Of a stretch of 5,264 nt of DNA, positions 1 to 5,264 are shown piece after piece. Location of the stretch: positions 21,138 through 26,401 of the forward strand of contig DEHY01000165.1 of assembly GCA_002352185.1 (NCBI GenBank), written 5' to 3'. The DNA comes from Competibacteraceae bacterium UBA2788. GTDB lineage: Bacteria; Pseudomonadota; Gammaproteobacteria; Competibacterales; Competibacteraceae. The notes below the pieces were generated by a model, which was not told the DNA's origin, did no database searches, and saw only the letters and a list, made by a program, of their open reading frames with translations. Numbering within the stretch: the stretch's first letter is position 1; the number at the start of each line of letters is the position of its first letter. The translations under genes were made by a program, and so were the position numbers.

Positions 1-218
1 AGTACCACATCGTTGTCCGGCGCGGTGCCGATGCGCACGGTGGGCAGACCGAAGCTTGCCTCCAGTCCGGCGTCCAGCCCGGTGAGTACGCGCAGTTCAA
101 TGGCTTCAAACTGAACCCGCAACTGGGACTGGGAGGAGGTGACGATGATTTCAGTGCCATCGCTGGCTGGAACGGATGAGGACATTTCAACCACCGCAGG
201 AATTGTTGACTTGTTCAT
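1..218 (-). CDS. FHA-domain protein, N-terminal fragment (possible sigma-54-type activator)
   Basis: The frame opens at an ATG at 216-218 and runs off the left edge after 72 codons. The first 40 or so residues are polar and low in predicted structure. Residues 41-72 then read ELRVLTGLDAGLEASFG followed by VRIGTAPDNDVV. This is the usual opening of a forkhead-associated domain: a first strand, a G-x-D-A-G turn, then the I-G-x-x-P-x-N-D-V-V strand just before the phosphothreonine-binding loop. FHA domains bind phosphothreonine peptides. The IGTxPxND variant is, from memory, common in FHA domains fused to sigma-54-dependent AAA+ activators, so that is my inferred identity; the AAA+ part is outside the window. 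The assigned ATG lacks a strong Shine-Dalgarno. A second in-frame ATG at 183-185 (residue 12) is preceded by GGTGG and could be the true start. The gene follows pncB on the same strand after a 157-bp gap, so it probably has its own promoter. Confidence 0.62.
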   Translation of the reverse strand, partial: MNKSTIPAVVEMSSSVPASDGTEIIVTSSQSQLRVQFEAIELRVLTGLDAGLEASFGLPTVRIGTAPDNDVV

Positions 219-284
219 AGTAGATCAATTGTCGTCGGCCATGATCCATCCGGGAAGCGGTTTGGCGACAACAGAGCGCCATAT

Positions 285-338
285 CCGGTAAATTTTCCGG
301 TGAAGGCGCTGAACAGGCATCCCAGCCCGGATTTACCG
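285..338. promoter_or_regulatory. Paired operator-like inverted motifs upstream of the FHA gene
   Basis: Positions 285-300 read CCGGTAAATTTTCCGG, a 16-bp palindrome with one mismatched base pair. A related 12-bp element lies at 327-338 in the opposite orientation (minus strand CGGTAAATCCGG). The shared core is CGGTAAAT followed by CCGG. The two centres are about 40 bp apart, close to four helical turns. The AT core flanked by CCGG looks like a site for a dimeric regulator. I could not match it to a known consensus or place a convincing promoter around it. The element lies 67-120 bp upstream of the FHA gene start and also just after the pncB stop, so a role at either gene is possible. Confidence 0.35.
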
Positions 339-358
339 ACTTGACGGAAGGATCAATC

Positions 359-368
359 AAACCGGTTT
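359..368. repeat. Short perfect palindrome after the pncB stop codon
   Basis: AAACCGGTTT is self-complementary and begins to the right of the operator-like motifs, a few bases beyond the pncB stop. It has no loop and no following T-tract on the minus strand, so it does not look like an intrinsic terminator. It shares the CCGG core with the elements at 285-300 and 327-338. It may be a third, weaker site or chance. Confidence 0.2.
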
Positions 369-375
369 TATGAAT

Positions 376-1713
376 TCAATGGCTTTCCCGATCCAGTCGC
401 GCCGCGAGTTCCCGTAGTTCGGGAGCGATATCCACTGAATAGGGCAGCGCGGGCGCATTGGCGCGCAGATCGACGGGCAGCGCCGCCAGTTGCGCCTGCG
501 CCCGGTCGCGGATGACGGCCAGTGATTCGGAGGGGTGCAGACGCCGTCCGCGCTCCATCACCTTGGTTAGCAGCGGTGCGCCGGGTTGCGGCTGATCCTC
601 CAGCCCCAGACAGTCGCCGGCGAAAGCGCCGTCCGCCGTCATCTGCCGATAAACCTGTTTGCGGCCCGGCCAGGTGGCCTTGCCCTCGGAACGCTTGCGC
701 CGTGGCCGTCCCGCGTACTCTTGCAGCTTATAAACCAACTCCAGGGTCGGCGCGTCGGTGGAGGCGTCCAGTCGGGTGCCGATGCCGAAACCGTCGAACG
801 GCGCTCCGTCGGCCAGCAACTCACGCAGCCGGTGTTCATCCAGATCGCCGCTGCCGAAAAGAGTCACCTGGGGCAGATCGCCGGCGTCAAGGATGCGCCG
901 CACCTGCCGGGCATGTTCGGCCAAATCGCCGCTGTCAATGCGCACCCCCTTGATCGCAATGCCGTATTCCCGCAGGCGCGGCGCCAGCTTGACCAGTTTA
1001 TGCGCGGCGGCTTCGGTATCGTAGGTATCGAGCAACAGCACCACGTTGCCGGGCTGGGCGATGGCGAAGCGCTCGAAGGCGTCCTCCTCGCGGTCATGCG
1101 CCTGAATCAGCGAGTGCGCCATGGTGCCGAACAGCGGAATGCCGAATTTCATTCCGGCCAACACCGTGGCGGTGCCGGCAAAACCGGCCAGCCAGGCCGC
1201 CCGTGCGGCCAATAACGCCGCCTCAGCGCCGTGAGCGCGGCGCATCCCGAAATCCACCAGCAGCTTGTCGGGCGCCGCCAGCACACAGCGGGCTGCCTTG
1301 GACGCGATCAGGGTCTGGAAGTGAATCAGATTGATTAGTCGGCTTTCCACCAGTTGGGCCTGCGACAATGGAGCGGTGATCCGCAGCATCGGTTCGTTGG
1401 CGAAAAAGACCGTTCCTTCCGGTAGCGCATGGACAGTTCCAGTGAAGCGGAATGCCGCCAGCGCCGCTACGAAATCGGGGCCGAAGCGCCCGCAATCAGC
1501 CAGCCAGTCCAGTTCTTTAGCGGTGAAATGCAGGTTTTCCAGATAGTCCAGCGCCTGCTCCAGCCCGGCGGCAATCAGGAAATTCCGTTCCGGGGGCAGC
1601 CGGCGGATGAAGAGTTCGAATACAGCCGTTTCATGCATGCGCTCGACATGGTAAGTCTGGAGCATGGTGAGCTGATACAAATCGGTCAGCAGCGCGCTGT
1701 CAGTGGTGATCAT
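376..1713 (-). CDS. pncB: Nicotinate phosphoribosyltransferase
   Basis: This 445-residue cytoplasmic enzyme should join nicotinate to PRPP, with ATP hydrolysis, to give nicotinate mononucleotide, the first step of Preiss-Handler NAD salvage (EC 6.3.4.21). Family landmarks are present in order: LLTDLYQLTM at 8-17, FELFIRRLPPERNFLIAAGLE at 32-52, DFGMRRAHG at 154-162, GTMAHS at 196-201, GVRIDSGDL at 256-264, FGSGDLDE at 286-293, GFGIGTRL at 308-315 and RSEGKATWPGRKQVYR at 341-356. H200 in GTMAHS is the likely phosphorylated histidine by analogy with characterised family members. The sequence resembles the longer NAPRT branch that includes the human enzyme more than short E. coli PncB. The frame stays open for 47 codons upstream, but that extension would cross the divergent promoter region and the start of the neighbouring gene. 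The ATG at 1711-1713 begins the conserved domain and has GGGGAG five bases upstream. The gene is divergent from the crotonase gene; the next gene on its strand is 157 bp downstream. Confidence 0.95.
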   Translation of the reverse strand: MITTDSALLTDLYQLTMLQTYHVERMHETAVFELFIRRLPPERNFLIAAGLEQALDYLENLHFTAKELDWLADCGRFGPDFVAALAAFRFTGTVHALPEGTVFFANEPMLRITAPLSQAQLVESRLINLIHFQTLIASKAARCVLAAPDKLLVDFGMRRAHGAEAALLAARAAWLAGFAGTATVLAGMKFGIPLFGTMAHSLIQAHDREEDAFERFAIAQPGNVVLLLDTYDTEAAAHKLVKLAPRLREYGIAIKGVRIDSGDLAEHARQVRRILDAGDLPQVTLFGSGDLDEHRLRELLADGAPFDGFGIGTRLDASTDAPTLELVYKLQEYAGRPRRKRSEGKATWPGRKQVYRQMTADGAFAGDCLGLEDQPQPGAPLLTKVMERGRRLHPSESLAVIRDRAQAQLAALPVDLRANAPALPYSVDIAPELRELAARLDRESH

Positions 1714-1718
1714 GGATG

Positions 1719-1724
1719 CTCCCC
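1719..1724 (-). promoter_or_regulatory. Ribosome binding site of pncB
   Basis: Read on the minus strand, GGGGAG stands five bases before the ATG at 1711-1713. It decides the start against the longer open frame, whose first ATG lies at 1854 inside the neighbouring gene. Confidence 0.7.
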
Positions 1725-1735
1725 AAGTCGAGGTT

Positions 1736-1752
1736 GCGGCAGGTGCTGCCGC
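1736..1752 (-). promoter_or_regulatory. Stem-loop at the predicted 5' end of pncB mRNA
   Basis: GCGGCAG and CTGCCGC form a perfect 7-bp inverted repeat around a 3-base loop. It lies between the predicted pncB -10 box and the ribosome binding site, so it would sit at or almost at the 5' end of the transcript. It could stabilise the mRNA or be a repressor site overlapping the transcription start. It leaves the ribosome binding site free, and no T-tract follows, so it is not an attenuator of the classical kind. Chance occurrence in GC-rich DNA is possible. Confidence 0.4.
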
Positions 1753-1756
1753 CGTT

Positions 1757-1786
1757 TTTATAGGCCGATGCATCGCTGTCAGGCAA
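1757..1786 (-). promoter_or_regulatory. Predicted sigma-70-type promoter of pncB
   Basis: On the minus strand the -35 candidate is TTGCCT (1781-1786, four of six consensus bases). The -10 candidate is TATAAA (1757-1762, five of six). The spacer is 18 bp. Transcription would begin near 1750, giving a leader of about 37 bases that contains the stem-loop and the GGGGAG ribosome binding site. It is the best promoter match in the divergent gap. Confidence 0.5.
1766..1775. promoter_or_regulatory. Perfect palindrome inside the pncB promoter spacer
   Basis: CGATGCATCG is a 10-bp perfect palindrome between the predicted -35 and -10 boxes of pncB, where a bound repressor would block RNA polymerase. 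NAD salvage genes are often controlled by dedicated repressors (NrtR, NiaR, NadR or NadQ in different lineages). I cannot match this site to any of their consensus sequences with confidence. Confidence 0.3.
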
Positions 1787-1787
1787 G

Positions 1788-1801
1788 AGTTTAGCGAAAC
1801 T
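1788..1801. promoter_or_regulatory. Inverted repeat in the divergent control region
   Basis: AGTTT and AAACT form an inverted repeat with a 4-base centre (AGCG). It lies just upstream of the predicted pncB -35 box and 40-53 bp before the crotonase start codon, so it could affect either direction. I found no strong plus-strand promoter here: CTGTCA at 1776-1781 with TATCGG at 1801-1806 is the best pair, but the spacer is 19 bp and the -10 match is poor. Confidence 0.25.
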
Positions 1802-1828
1802 ATCGGGGCGAACTTCAAACAGCAGGGT

Positions 1829-1833
1829 GAGGG
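1829..1833 (+). promoter_or_regulatory. Ribosome binding site of the crotonase gene
   Basis: GAGGG stands seven bases before the ATG at 1841, in a purine-rich stretch that also contains GGAG at 1835-1838. It supports this start over an upstream in-frame ATG at 1703 that lies inside pncB. Confidence 0.55.
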
Positions 1834-1840
1834 TGGAGCA

Positions 1841-2614
1841 ATGGCGGAGATCAAGATTCGAGAGATTCTAATGGAATGCCGGGATGGGGTGATGCTGATT
1901 CACATCCATCGTCCTGACCGGAAAAATGCCCTGACGCTTTCCATGTACACCGCCCTGACGGCGGCTTTGGAGTCGGCGGCGGGAGATCCGGAGGTGCGGG
2001 TGGCGGTGTTGACGGGCAGCGGCGACAGTTTCACCAGCGGCAACGACATCGCCGACTTCCTGGCGGCGCCGCCGACCGGCGAGGACAGCCCGGTGTTCCG
2101 GTTTCTGGCGGCGCTGCGCCAGTTTGAGAAGCCGTTGATCGCGGCGGTGAACGGAATAGCGGTCGGCATTGGGGTGACGTTGCTGCTGCATTGCGATCTG
2201 GTATATGTCCGGGCCGGGGCCATGCTGCAACTGCCGTTCGTGAACCTCGGCCTGTGCCCGGAGGCAGCGTCCAGCCTGCTGCTGCCACGATTGATCGGCT
2301 ATCCACGCGCCGCCGAATTGCTGTTGCTGGGCGAGCCGTTCAGCGCGGAACAAGCGCTGGACTGGGGGCTGATCAACGCGCTCGGCGCCGATGCCGATGC
2401 GACCCTGGAACAGGCGCTGGCGACGGCGCGACGGCTGGCCCGGCAACCGGCGGCGGCGGTGCGCCTGACCAAGGCGTTGCTGAAGCGGAGCGAAGCGGAA
2501 GCGGTGCGGGAAACCCTGGCGCTGGAGGGAAGGCATTTCAAGGAGCGACTGCGCTCGCCGGAGGCGATAGCGGCGTTGCAGGCGTTCGCGGGGCGGCGGC
2601 GTTCGGGCGCATAG
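1841..2614 (+). CDS. Crotonase-family enzyme, probably delta3-delta2-enoyl-CoA isomerase (ECI2-like)
   Basis: This 257-residue cytoplasmic protein has the full length of a single crotonase domain. Visible landmarks are the HRPDRKNALT opening (23-32), the first oxyanion-hole segment FTSGNDIADF (64-73), the second, NGIAVGIGVTLLLHCD (104-119), and LPFVNLGLCPEAASSLLLPRLIG (131-153). The two catalytic glutamates of classical enoyl-CoA hydratase are missing: aligning with the rat enzyme by eye puts T113 at Glu144 and F133 at Glu164. E141, in NLGLCPE, instead aligns with the catalytic acid of peroxisomal ECI2/yeast Eci1 isomerases, and SGNDI plus the PF-NLG-PE pattern is typical of that group. The likely reaction is therefore moving a cis/trans-3 double bond to trans-2 in unsaturated acyl-CoA for beta-oxidation. 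Automated labels will probably read enoyl-CoA hydratase. The start is the ATG at 1841, after GAGGG. The gene stands alone, divergent from pncB and convergent with the response-regulator gene. Confidence 0.85.
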   Translation: MAEIKIREILMECRDGVMLIHIHRPDRKNALTLSMYTALTAALESAAGDPEVRVAVLTGSGDSFTSGNDIADFLAAPPTGEDSPVFRFLAALRQFEKPLIAAVNGIAVGIGVTLLLHCDLVYVRAGAMLQLPFVNLGLCPEAASSLLLPRLIGYPRAAELLLLGEPFSAEQALDWGLINALGADADATLEQALATARRLARQPAAAVRLTKALLKRSEAEAVRETLALEGRHFKERLRSPEAIAALQAFAGRRRSGA

Positions 2615-2631
2615 CGAGCCGGTTCAAGGCC

Positions 2632-3246
2632 TCAGCTTGCGTCGTTCAGCAGCGCCAGCATTCGGATCAGATCCGATAGCGACTCCGCTTGCAGTTTTTC
2701 CATCACCCGCTTGCGATGAATCTCTACGGTGGAGAGGCTGATCCCCAGCTCGGCGGCGATGATCTTGTTGTACTGTCCCATCGCTACTCGATCCAGCACT
2801 TCCCGCTCGCGGGGCGACAACAGCGCCATCCGCGCCGCCGCATCGGCGCGCAGGGTTTGTCGGCGGCGCTCCTGGGCGTCGAATGCCAGCGCCTCCTGAA
2901 TCCGCGCCCGCAGCGTCTCACCCTGAAACGGTTTTTCAATAAAATCGAAAGCGCCGGCTTTCATCGCCCGGATTGCCATCGGGACATCGCCGTGGCCGGT
3001 TATGAAAATGATCGGAATTCGATATCCCTGAGTCTGTAGCTGCTTTTGCAGATCCAGGCCGCTCATGCCGGGCATTCGCACGTCCAGCACCACACAGCCG
3101 GGCTGCCGGGCGGCGGCGGCGGCGAGAAATTCGGCGGCGCTGGCGAAGGTGTCCACGCTGAGTCCGCCCGCACGCAGCAGCAAACCAATGGCGTCGCGCA
3201 CCGCTGGATCGTCGTCAATGATAAAAACCGTGGGAGGGTTGCTCAT
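2632..3246 (-). CDS. FixJ-family response regulator (receiver plus LuxR-type HTH)
   Basis: This 204-residue cytoplasmic DNA-binding protein has a receiver domain at about 5-120 and a LuxR/FixJ-type helix-turn-helix at about 140-200. The receiver has the acidic pocket D11-D13, phospho-acceptor D55 in VVLDVRMPGMSG, T83 in FITGHGD and K105 in EKPF, so all key switch residues are intact. The output domain carries LSPREREVLDRVAMGQYNK and the recognition-helix segment LSTVEIHRKRVMEKL. Phosphorylation of D55 should promote dimerisation and promoter binding, as known for FixJ-like regulators. The target genes cannot be read from the sequence. Its ATG overlaps the stop of the upstream kinase gene by four bases (ATGA, 3243-3246) and no ribosome binding site precedes it, which suggests translational coupling and a partner relationship. 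It is the last gene of the operon. Confidence 0.92.
   Translation of the reverse strand: MSNPPTVFIIDDDPAVRDAIGLLLRAGGLSVDTFASAAEFLAAAAARQPGCVVLDVRMPGMSGLDLQKQLQTQGYRIPIIFITGHGDVPMAIRAMKAGAFDFIEKPFQGETLRARIQEALAFDAQERRRQTLRADAAARMALLSPREREVLDRVAMGQYNKIIAAELGISLSTVEIHRKRVMEKLQAESLSDLIRMLALLNDAS
2662..2676. repeat. 15-bp palindrome inside the response-regulator 3' end
   Basis: TCGGATC and GATCCGA flank a single A, giving 7-bp perfect arms. It lies in codons for the SDLIR segment near the C-terminus, some 30 bp before the response-regulator stop. A hairpin with a one-base loop is poor, so if functional it would more likely be a protein site. Coincidence with codon choice is likely. Confidence 0.2.
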
Positions 3247-4646
3247 GTGGAGGATGGTCCGGGAGGATGGTTGTGGATCGGTAGCGTGAACTGGAACGAC
3301 ATGCCGCGATCAGGTTCGGGATTCGGCGTCGCCCACAGTTTCCCGCCCTGGGATTCGATGATCGAGCGGCTGACCGACAACCCCAGACCCATGCCGCCGG
3401 GCTTGGTGGTAAAGAAGGGTTGGAAGATCAGTTCGGGTTCTTCCGCGCCGAGTCCTTGCCCAGTGTCATGCACCGTGACCAGCACCGTGTCGGTATTCAG
3501 CAGCGCCGTGCGCAGGGTCAATTCACGCAGTCTGTCGTTGGTTTCGTTCATCGCCTCAATAGCATTGCGTATCAGATAAAGCACTACCAACTGAATTTGC
3601 AGGTCATCGGCCAGGATCGCCGGCAGCGTTTCCGCCAGTTCCAGCCGCACCATGACCTGGGCCTGATGCAGTTCCAGTTGAGCGTAATGGACAATCGTGC
3701 CGATCAGGGCGTTGAGATCGAGCGCGCTCTGGGCCGAGGGATGCTTGCGCACCAGATCGCGCAGGTGGCGGATGATCTCGCCGGCTCGCAACCCCTGGTT
3801 GACAACCGCTTCGAGGGTAGCGGTCAACTCGCGCGGATCGGTCCGATCCTGACGCAGCAGAGCCAGACACGCTTGGGTATAGGCCACAATCGCCGCCAGC
3901 GGTTGATTCAGTTCGTGGGCCAGATTCGACGCCAGCTCCACCGCCATGCTGAGCCGCGCCGTCTTGGCCAGTTCGACCTGCTGGCGCCGTAATTGATCCT
4001 CGGCCATTTTGCGTGCGGTAATGTCTTCGGCCAGCCCCACAATACGGTACACATAGCCGGATGGGTCGCGGATGGGAAAGCCCCGATCCCAGATCCAGCG
4101 CATCGTTCCATCCGGGCGGATAATGCGATATTCCTCATTCAGAACGCCCGATTCGAGCTTGGCGATATGCGCGGCGTGAACCTGCGGCTGGTCGTCGGGA
4201 TGAACCGCCTCCATCCAGTCCAGAGGCCGTTCCAGAAAACTCTGCACCGGTCGCCCCCAAATCTCTTCATAAGCCGGGCTGACGTAGAGCAGCCGCTCTT
4301 CGGCGACGCCATGCACCCAGAACACTTCGCGGATGTGTTCAGCCAACTGGCGAAATTGCTCTTCACTATCACGGTGGGCCATTTCGGCCTGGACCCGAGC
4401 GGCGATTTGCCTTTCCAGGGTCTGGTTGATCGCGGTCAATTCGGCGGCTTGGGTGACGCGCTGCGCGGTGCGGGCATGAAAGCGCAGCAAGCCGTAGAAC
4501 AATGCGCCGCTGGCGACGACGAAAAGGCCCGGCTTCAGCAGGTGGGGAAACGTCAGCGGATCGCCCGCCAGCAGCCAGATGAAGCCGCCGACGACATACA
4601 GCAAAGCCAGCAGGGCCGGAGGCATGGCCTGGATGCGGATCATCAT
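3243..4646 (-). CDS. Membrane-anchored PAS sensor histidine kinase
   Basis: This 467-residue kinase should autophosphorylate on histidine and pass the phosphate to the response regulator encoded next to it. Residues 9-27 and 36-54 are hydrophobic and look like two membrane helices joined by a loop of about ten residues, so there is little periplasmic domain. A probable coiled linker (about 58-95) leads to a PAS fold at about 95-215 with a PAC-type end (EYRIIRPDGTMRWIWDRGFPIRD, then DITARK). The H-box is NLAHELNQPLAA, with H244 as phospho-acceptor. The ATPase domain has the N-box LIRNAIEAM (N361), DTGQGL (D394), FFTTKPGG and GMGLGLS (418-424). All catalytic motifs are intact, and the layout is FixL/TodS-like. 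The chosen ATG (4644-4646) overlaps the preceding kinase stop as ATGA. The frame is open 40 codons further up, but that would lie wholly within the upstream gene and lacks domain content. The ATG is followed at once by another ATG. The ligand sensed is unknown. Confidence 0.92.
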   Translation of the reverse strand: MMIRIQAMPPALLALLYVVGGFIWLLAGDPLTFPHLLKPGLFVVASGALFYGLLRFHARTAQRVTQAAELTAINQTLERQIAARVQAEMAHRDSEEQFRQLAEHIREVFWVHGVAEERLLYVSPAYEEIWGRPVQSFLERPLDWMEAVHPDDQPQVHAAHIAKLESGVLNEEYRIIRPDGTMRWIWDRGFPIRDPSGYVYRIVGLAEDITARKMAEDQLRRQQVELAKTARLSMAVELASNLAHELNQPLAAIVAYTQACLALLRQDRTDPRELTATLEAVVNQGLRAGEIIRHLRDLVRKHPSAQSALDLNALIGTIVHYAQLELHQAQVMVRLELAETLPAILADDLQIQLVVLYLIRNAIEAMNETNDRLRELTLRTALLNTDTVLVTVHDTGQGLGAEEPELIFQPFFTTKPGGMGLGLSVSRSIIESQGGKLWATPNPEPDRGMSFQFTLPIHNHPPGPSST

Positions 4647-5264
4647 CCGGTCGCCGTCTGACTGACCCTGATTTCGGCAGACGTGCGCTCCGGCGGGATG
4701 ACGCAATGGGCGACGGGCAGGGTGAAGTGGAAAGTCACGCCGGGACCAGGGTTGGCGGTCGCCCACAGCCGTCCGCCGTGAGCCTCGATAATGGATTGGC
4801 TGATGGAAAGCCCCAGGCCCAGCCCATCGGGTTTGGTGGTGAAAAACGGGTGCAGCAATTGCCCAAGAATATCGGGCGCCAGTCCGGGGCCGGTGTCCTG
4901 AACGGTGATTTCGACCGTATCCTGACCCGGTTGGGCGGACACGGTGATCGTGCGCATCCCCTCGCTATCGCCGATAGCGTCCACCGCGTTGCGGACCAGA
5001 TTGAGAATCACCTGCTGGATCTGGAGCGCATCGGCCAGTACCAGAGGCAGATTGGGGGCTATTTTATGGCGGATGCGGACCTGGTGACGCCGCGCTTCCA
5101 GTTTCAGGAAATCGGTGATGTCGCTGAGCAGTCCGTCGGCGCCGACAGCGGTGTACTGAGGCTTGCTCTGGCGGGCAAAGTGGCGGATATGCTGAATGAT
5201 GGTTTGCACCCGGAGGCTTTGGGCGGCGATTTTTTCCAGGGCTTGTTGCAGCTCCGCCGGTTCA
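4643..5264 (-). CDS. Sensor histidine kinase, C-terminal part (cut by window edge)
   Basis: The frame is open to the right edge, leaving 206 visible residues. Visible residues 1-35 (from EPAELQQALEKIAAQSLRV to IIQHIRHFARQ) look like the second helix of the dimerisation domain, so the phosphorylated histidine and any sensor domain lie outside. The ATPase domain follows: LVRNAVDAIG (N92), QDTGPGL (D123), HPFFTTKPDGLGLGLS (138-153) and the closing GGRLWATANPGPGVTFHFTLP. All ATP-binding motifs are intact. A polar tail of about 20 residues follows the domain. It closely resembles the ATPase domain of the next kinase (LPxxLADxLQIQ, FFTTKP, GLGLS, GGxLWAT), which points to tandem duplication or a common origin. 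A GTG at 5207-5209 could be taken as a start, but the kinase helix continues above it, so it is internal. Its stop overlaps the next gene's start by four bases. Confidence 0.9.
   Translation of the reverse strand, partial: EPAELQQALEKIAAQSLRVQTIIQHIRHFARQSKPQYTAVGADGLLSDITDFLKLEARRHQVRIRHKIAPNLPLVLADALQIQQVILNLVRNAVDAIGDSEGMRTITVSAQPGQDTVEITVQDTGPGLAPDILGQLLHPFFTTKPDGLGLGLSISQSIIEAHGGRLWATANPGPGVTFHFTLPVAHCVIPPERTSAEIRVSQTATG

Noticed and set aside
269..281. Sigma-54-like -24/-12 promoter upstream of the FHA gene (minus strand TGGCGC then TTG)
   Set aside because: The GG and TTG elements are one base too close and the -12 GC is replaced by GT, so the match is not good enough.
359..368. Intrinsic terminator after pncB
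   Set aside because: AAACCGGTTT has no loop and no following T-tract on the minus strand.
586..1215. Long open frame on the plus strand opposite pncB
   Set aside because: It is antisense to a well-conserved gene, with no recognisable domain and no convincing start. Such frames are common opposite GC-rich genes.
1703..1840. A 46-residue N-terminal extension of the crotonase from an ATG at 1703
   Set aside because: It would start inside pncB. The crotonase domain needs no such extension, and GAGGG precedes the ATG at 1841.
1714..1854. A 47-residue N-terminal extension of pncB from an ATG at 1854
   Set aside because: It would cover the promoter region and overlap the start of the divergent crotonase gene. 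It shows no family similarity, whereas the ATG at 1713 has a good ribosome binding site and begins the conserved domain.
3995..4365. Heme-binding FixL-type PAS domain in the complete kinase
   Set aside because: The FixL-like layout suggested oxygen sensing, but I could not identify a heme-ligand histidine context by eye. The ligand is left open.
3420..4661. Two long plus-strand frames opposite the complete kinase, and similar frames opposite or within the crotonase gene
   Set aside because: They mirror codon structure of the real genes, show no family motifs, and would need two fully overlapping genes.
4647..4766. A 40-residue N-terminal extension of the complete kinase
   Set aside because: It would lie wholly inside the upstream kinase gene and is rich in Arg and Pro without domain content. 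The ATGA overlap at 4643-4646 matches the junction of the next gene pair.
5207..5209. GTG as the start of the right-hand kinase gene
   Set aside because: The reading frame continues to the edge, and the encoded residues (AELQQALEKIAAQSLR) form part of the kinase dimerisation helix, so the codon is internal.

Overview
The window is GC-rich, densely coded bacterial chromosome with short intergenic gaps. The protein types (a long-form nicotinate phosphoribosyltransferase, an ECI2-like crotonase, FixL/FixJ-type two-component proteins and an FHA-domain protein) fit a proteobacterium. My best guess is a gammaproteobacterium, but this rests on general resemblance and no marker gene is present. I see no rRNA, tRNA, CRISPR array, insertion sequence or phage gene.

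Layout, left to right. (1) Positions 1-218, minus strand: the N-terminus of an FHA-domain protein, cut by the left edge. (2) 219-375: a gap with a near-palindrome and a related inverted copy about 40 bp away, possibly an operator pair for the FHA gene. (3) 376-1713, minus strand: pncB, nicotinate phosphoribosyltransferase of NAD salvage. (4) 1714-1840: a divergent control region with a good sigma-70-type promoter for pncB, a stem-loop at the expected 5' end of its mRNA, and two further small palindromes. (5) 1841-2614, plus strand: a crotonase-fold enzyme whose active-site pattern matches delta3-delta2-enoyl-CoA isomerases (ECI2 type) better than true hydratases. (6) 2632-5264, minus strand: a translationally coupled signalling operon, transcribed right to left. 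It holds a histidine kinase cut by the right edge, a second complete membrane-anchored PAS histidine kinase, and a FixJ-type response regulator. Both junctions are 4-base ATGA overlaps.

The signalling operon and the crotonase gene converge with only 17 bp between their stop codons. The pncB and crotonase genes diverge from one regulatory region. Nothing shows that the four units share a pathway. The most unusual part is the pair of tandem, similar kinases feeding what looks like one FixJ-type regulator. I found no convincing evidence of a wholly new system; the remaining points of interest are the operator-like palindromes and the enzyme-specificity call for the crotonase.
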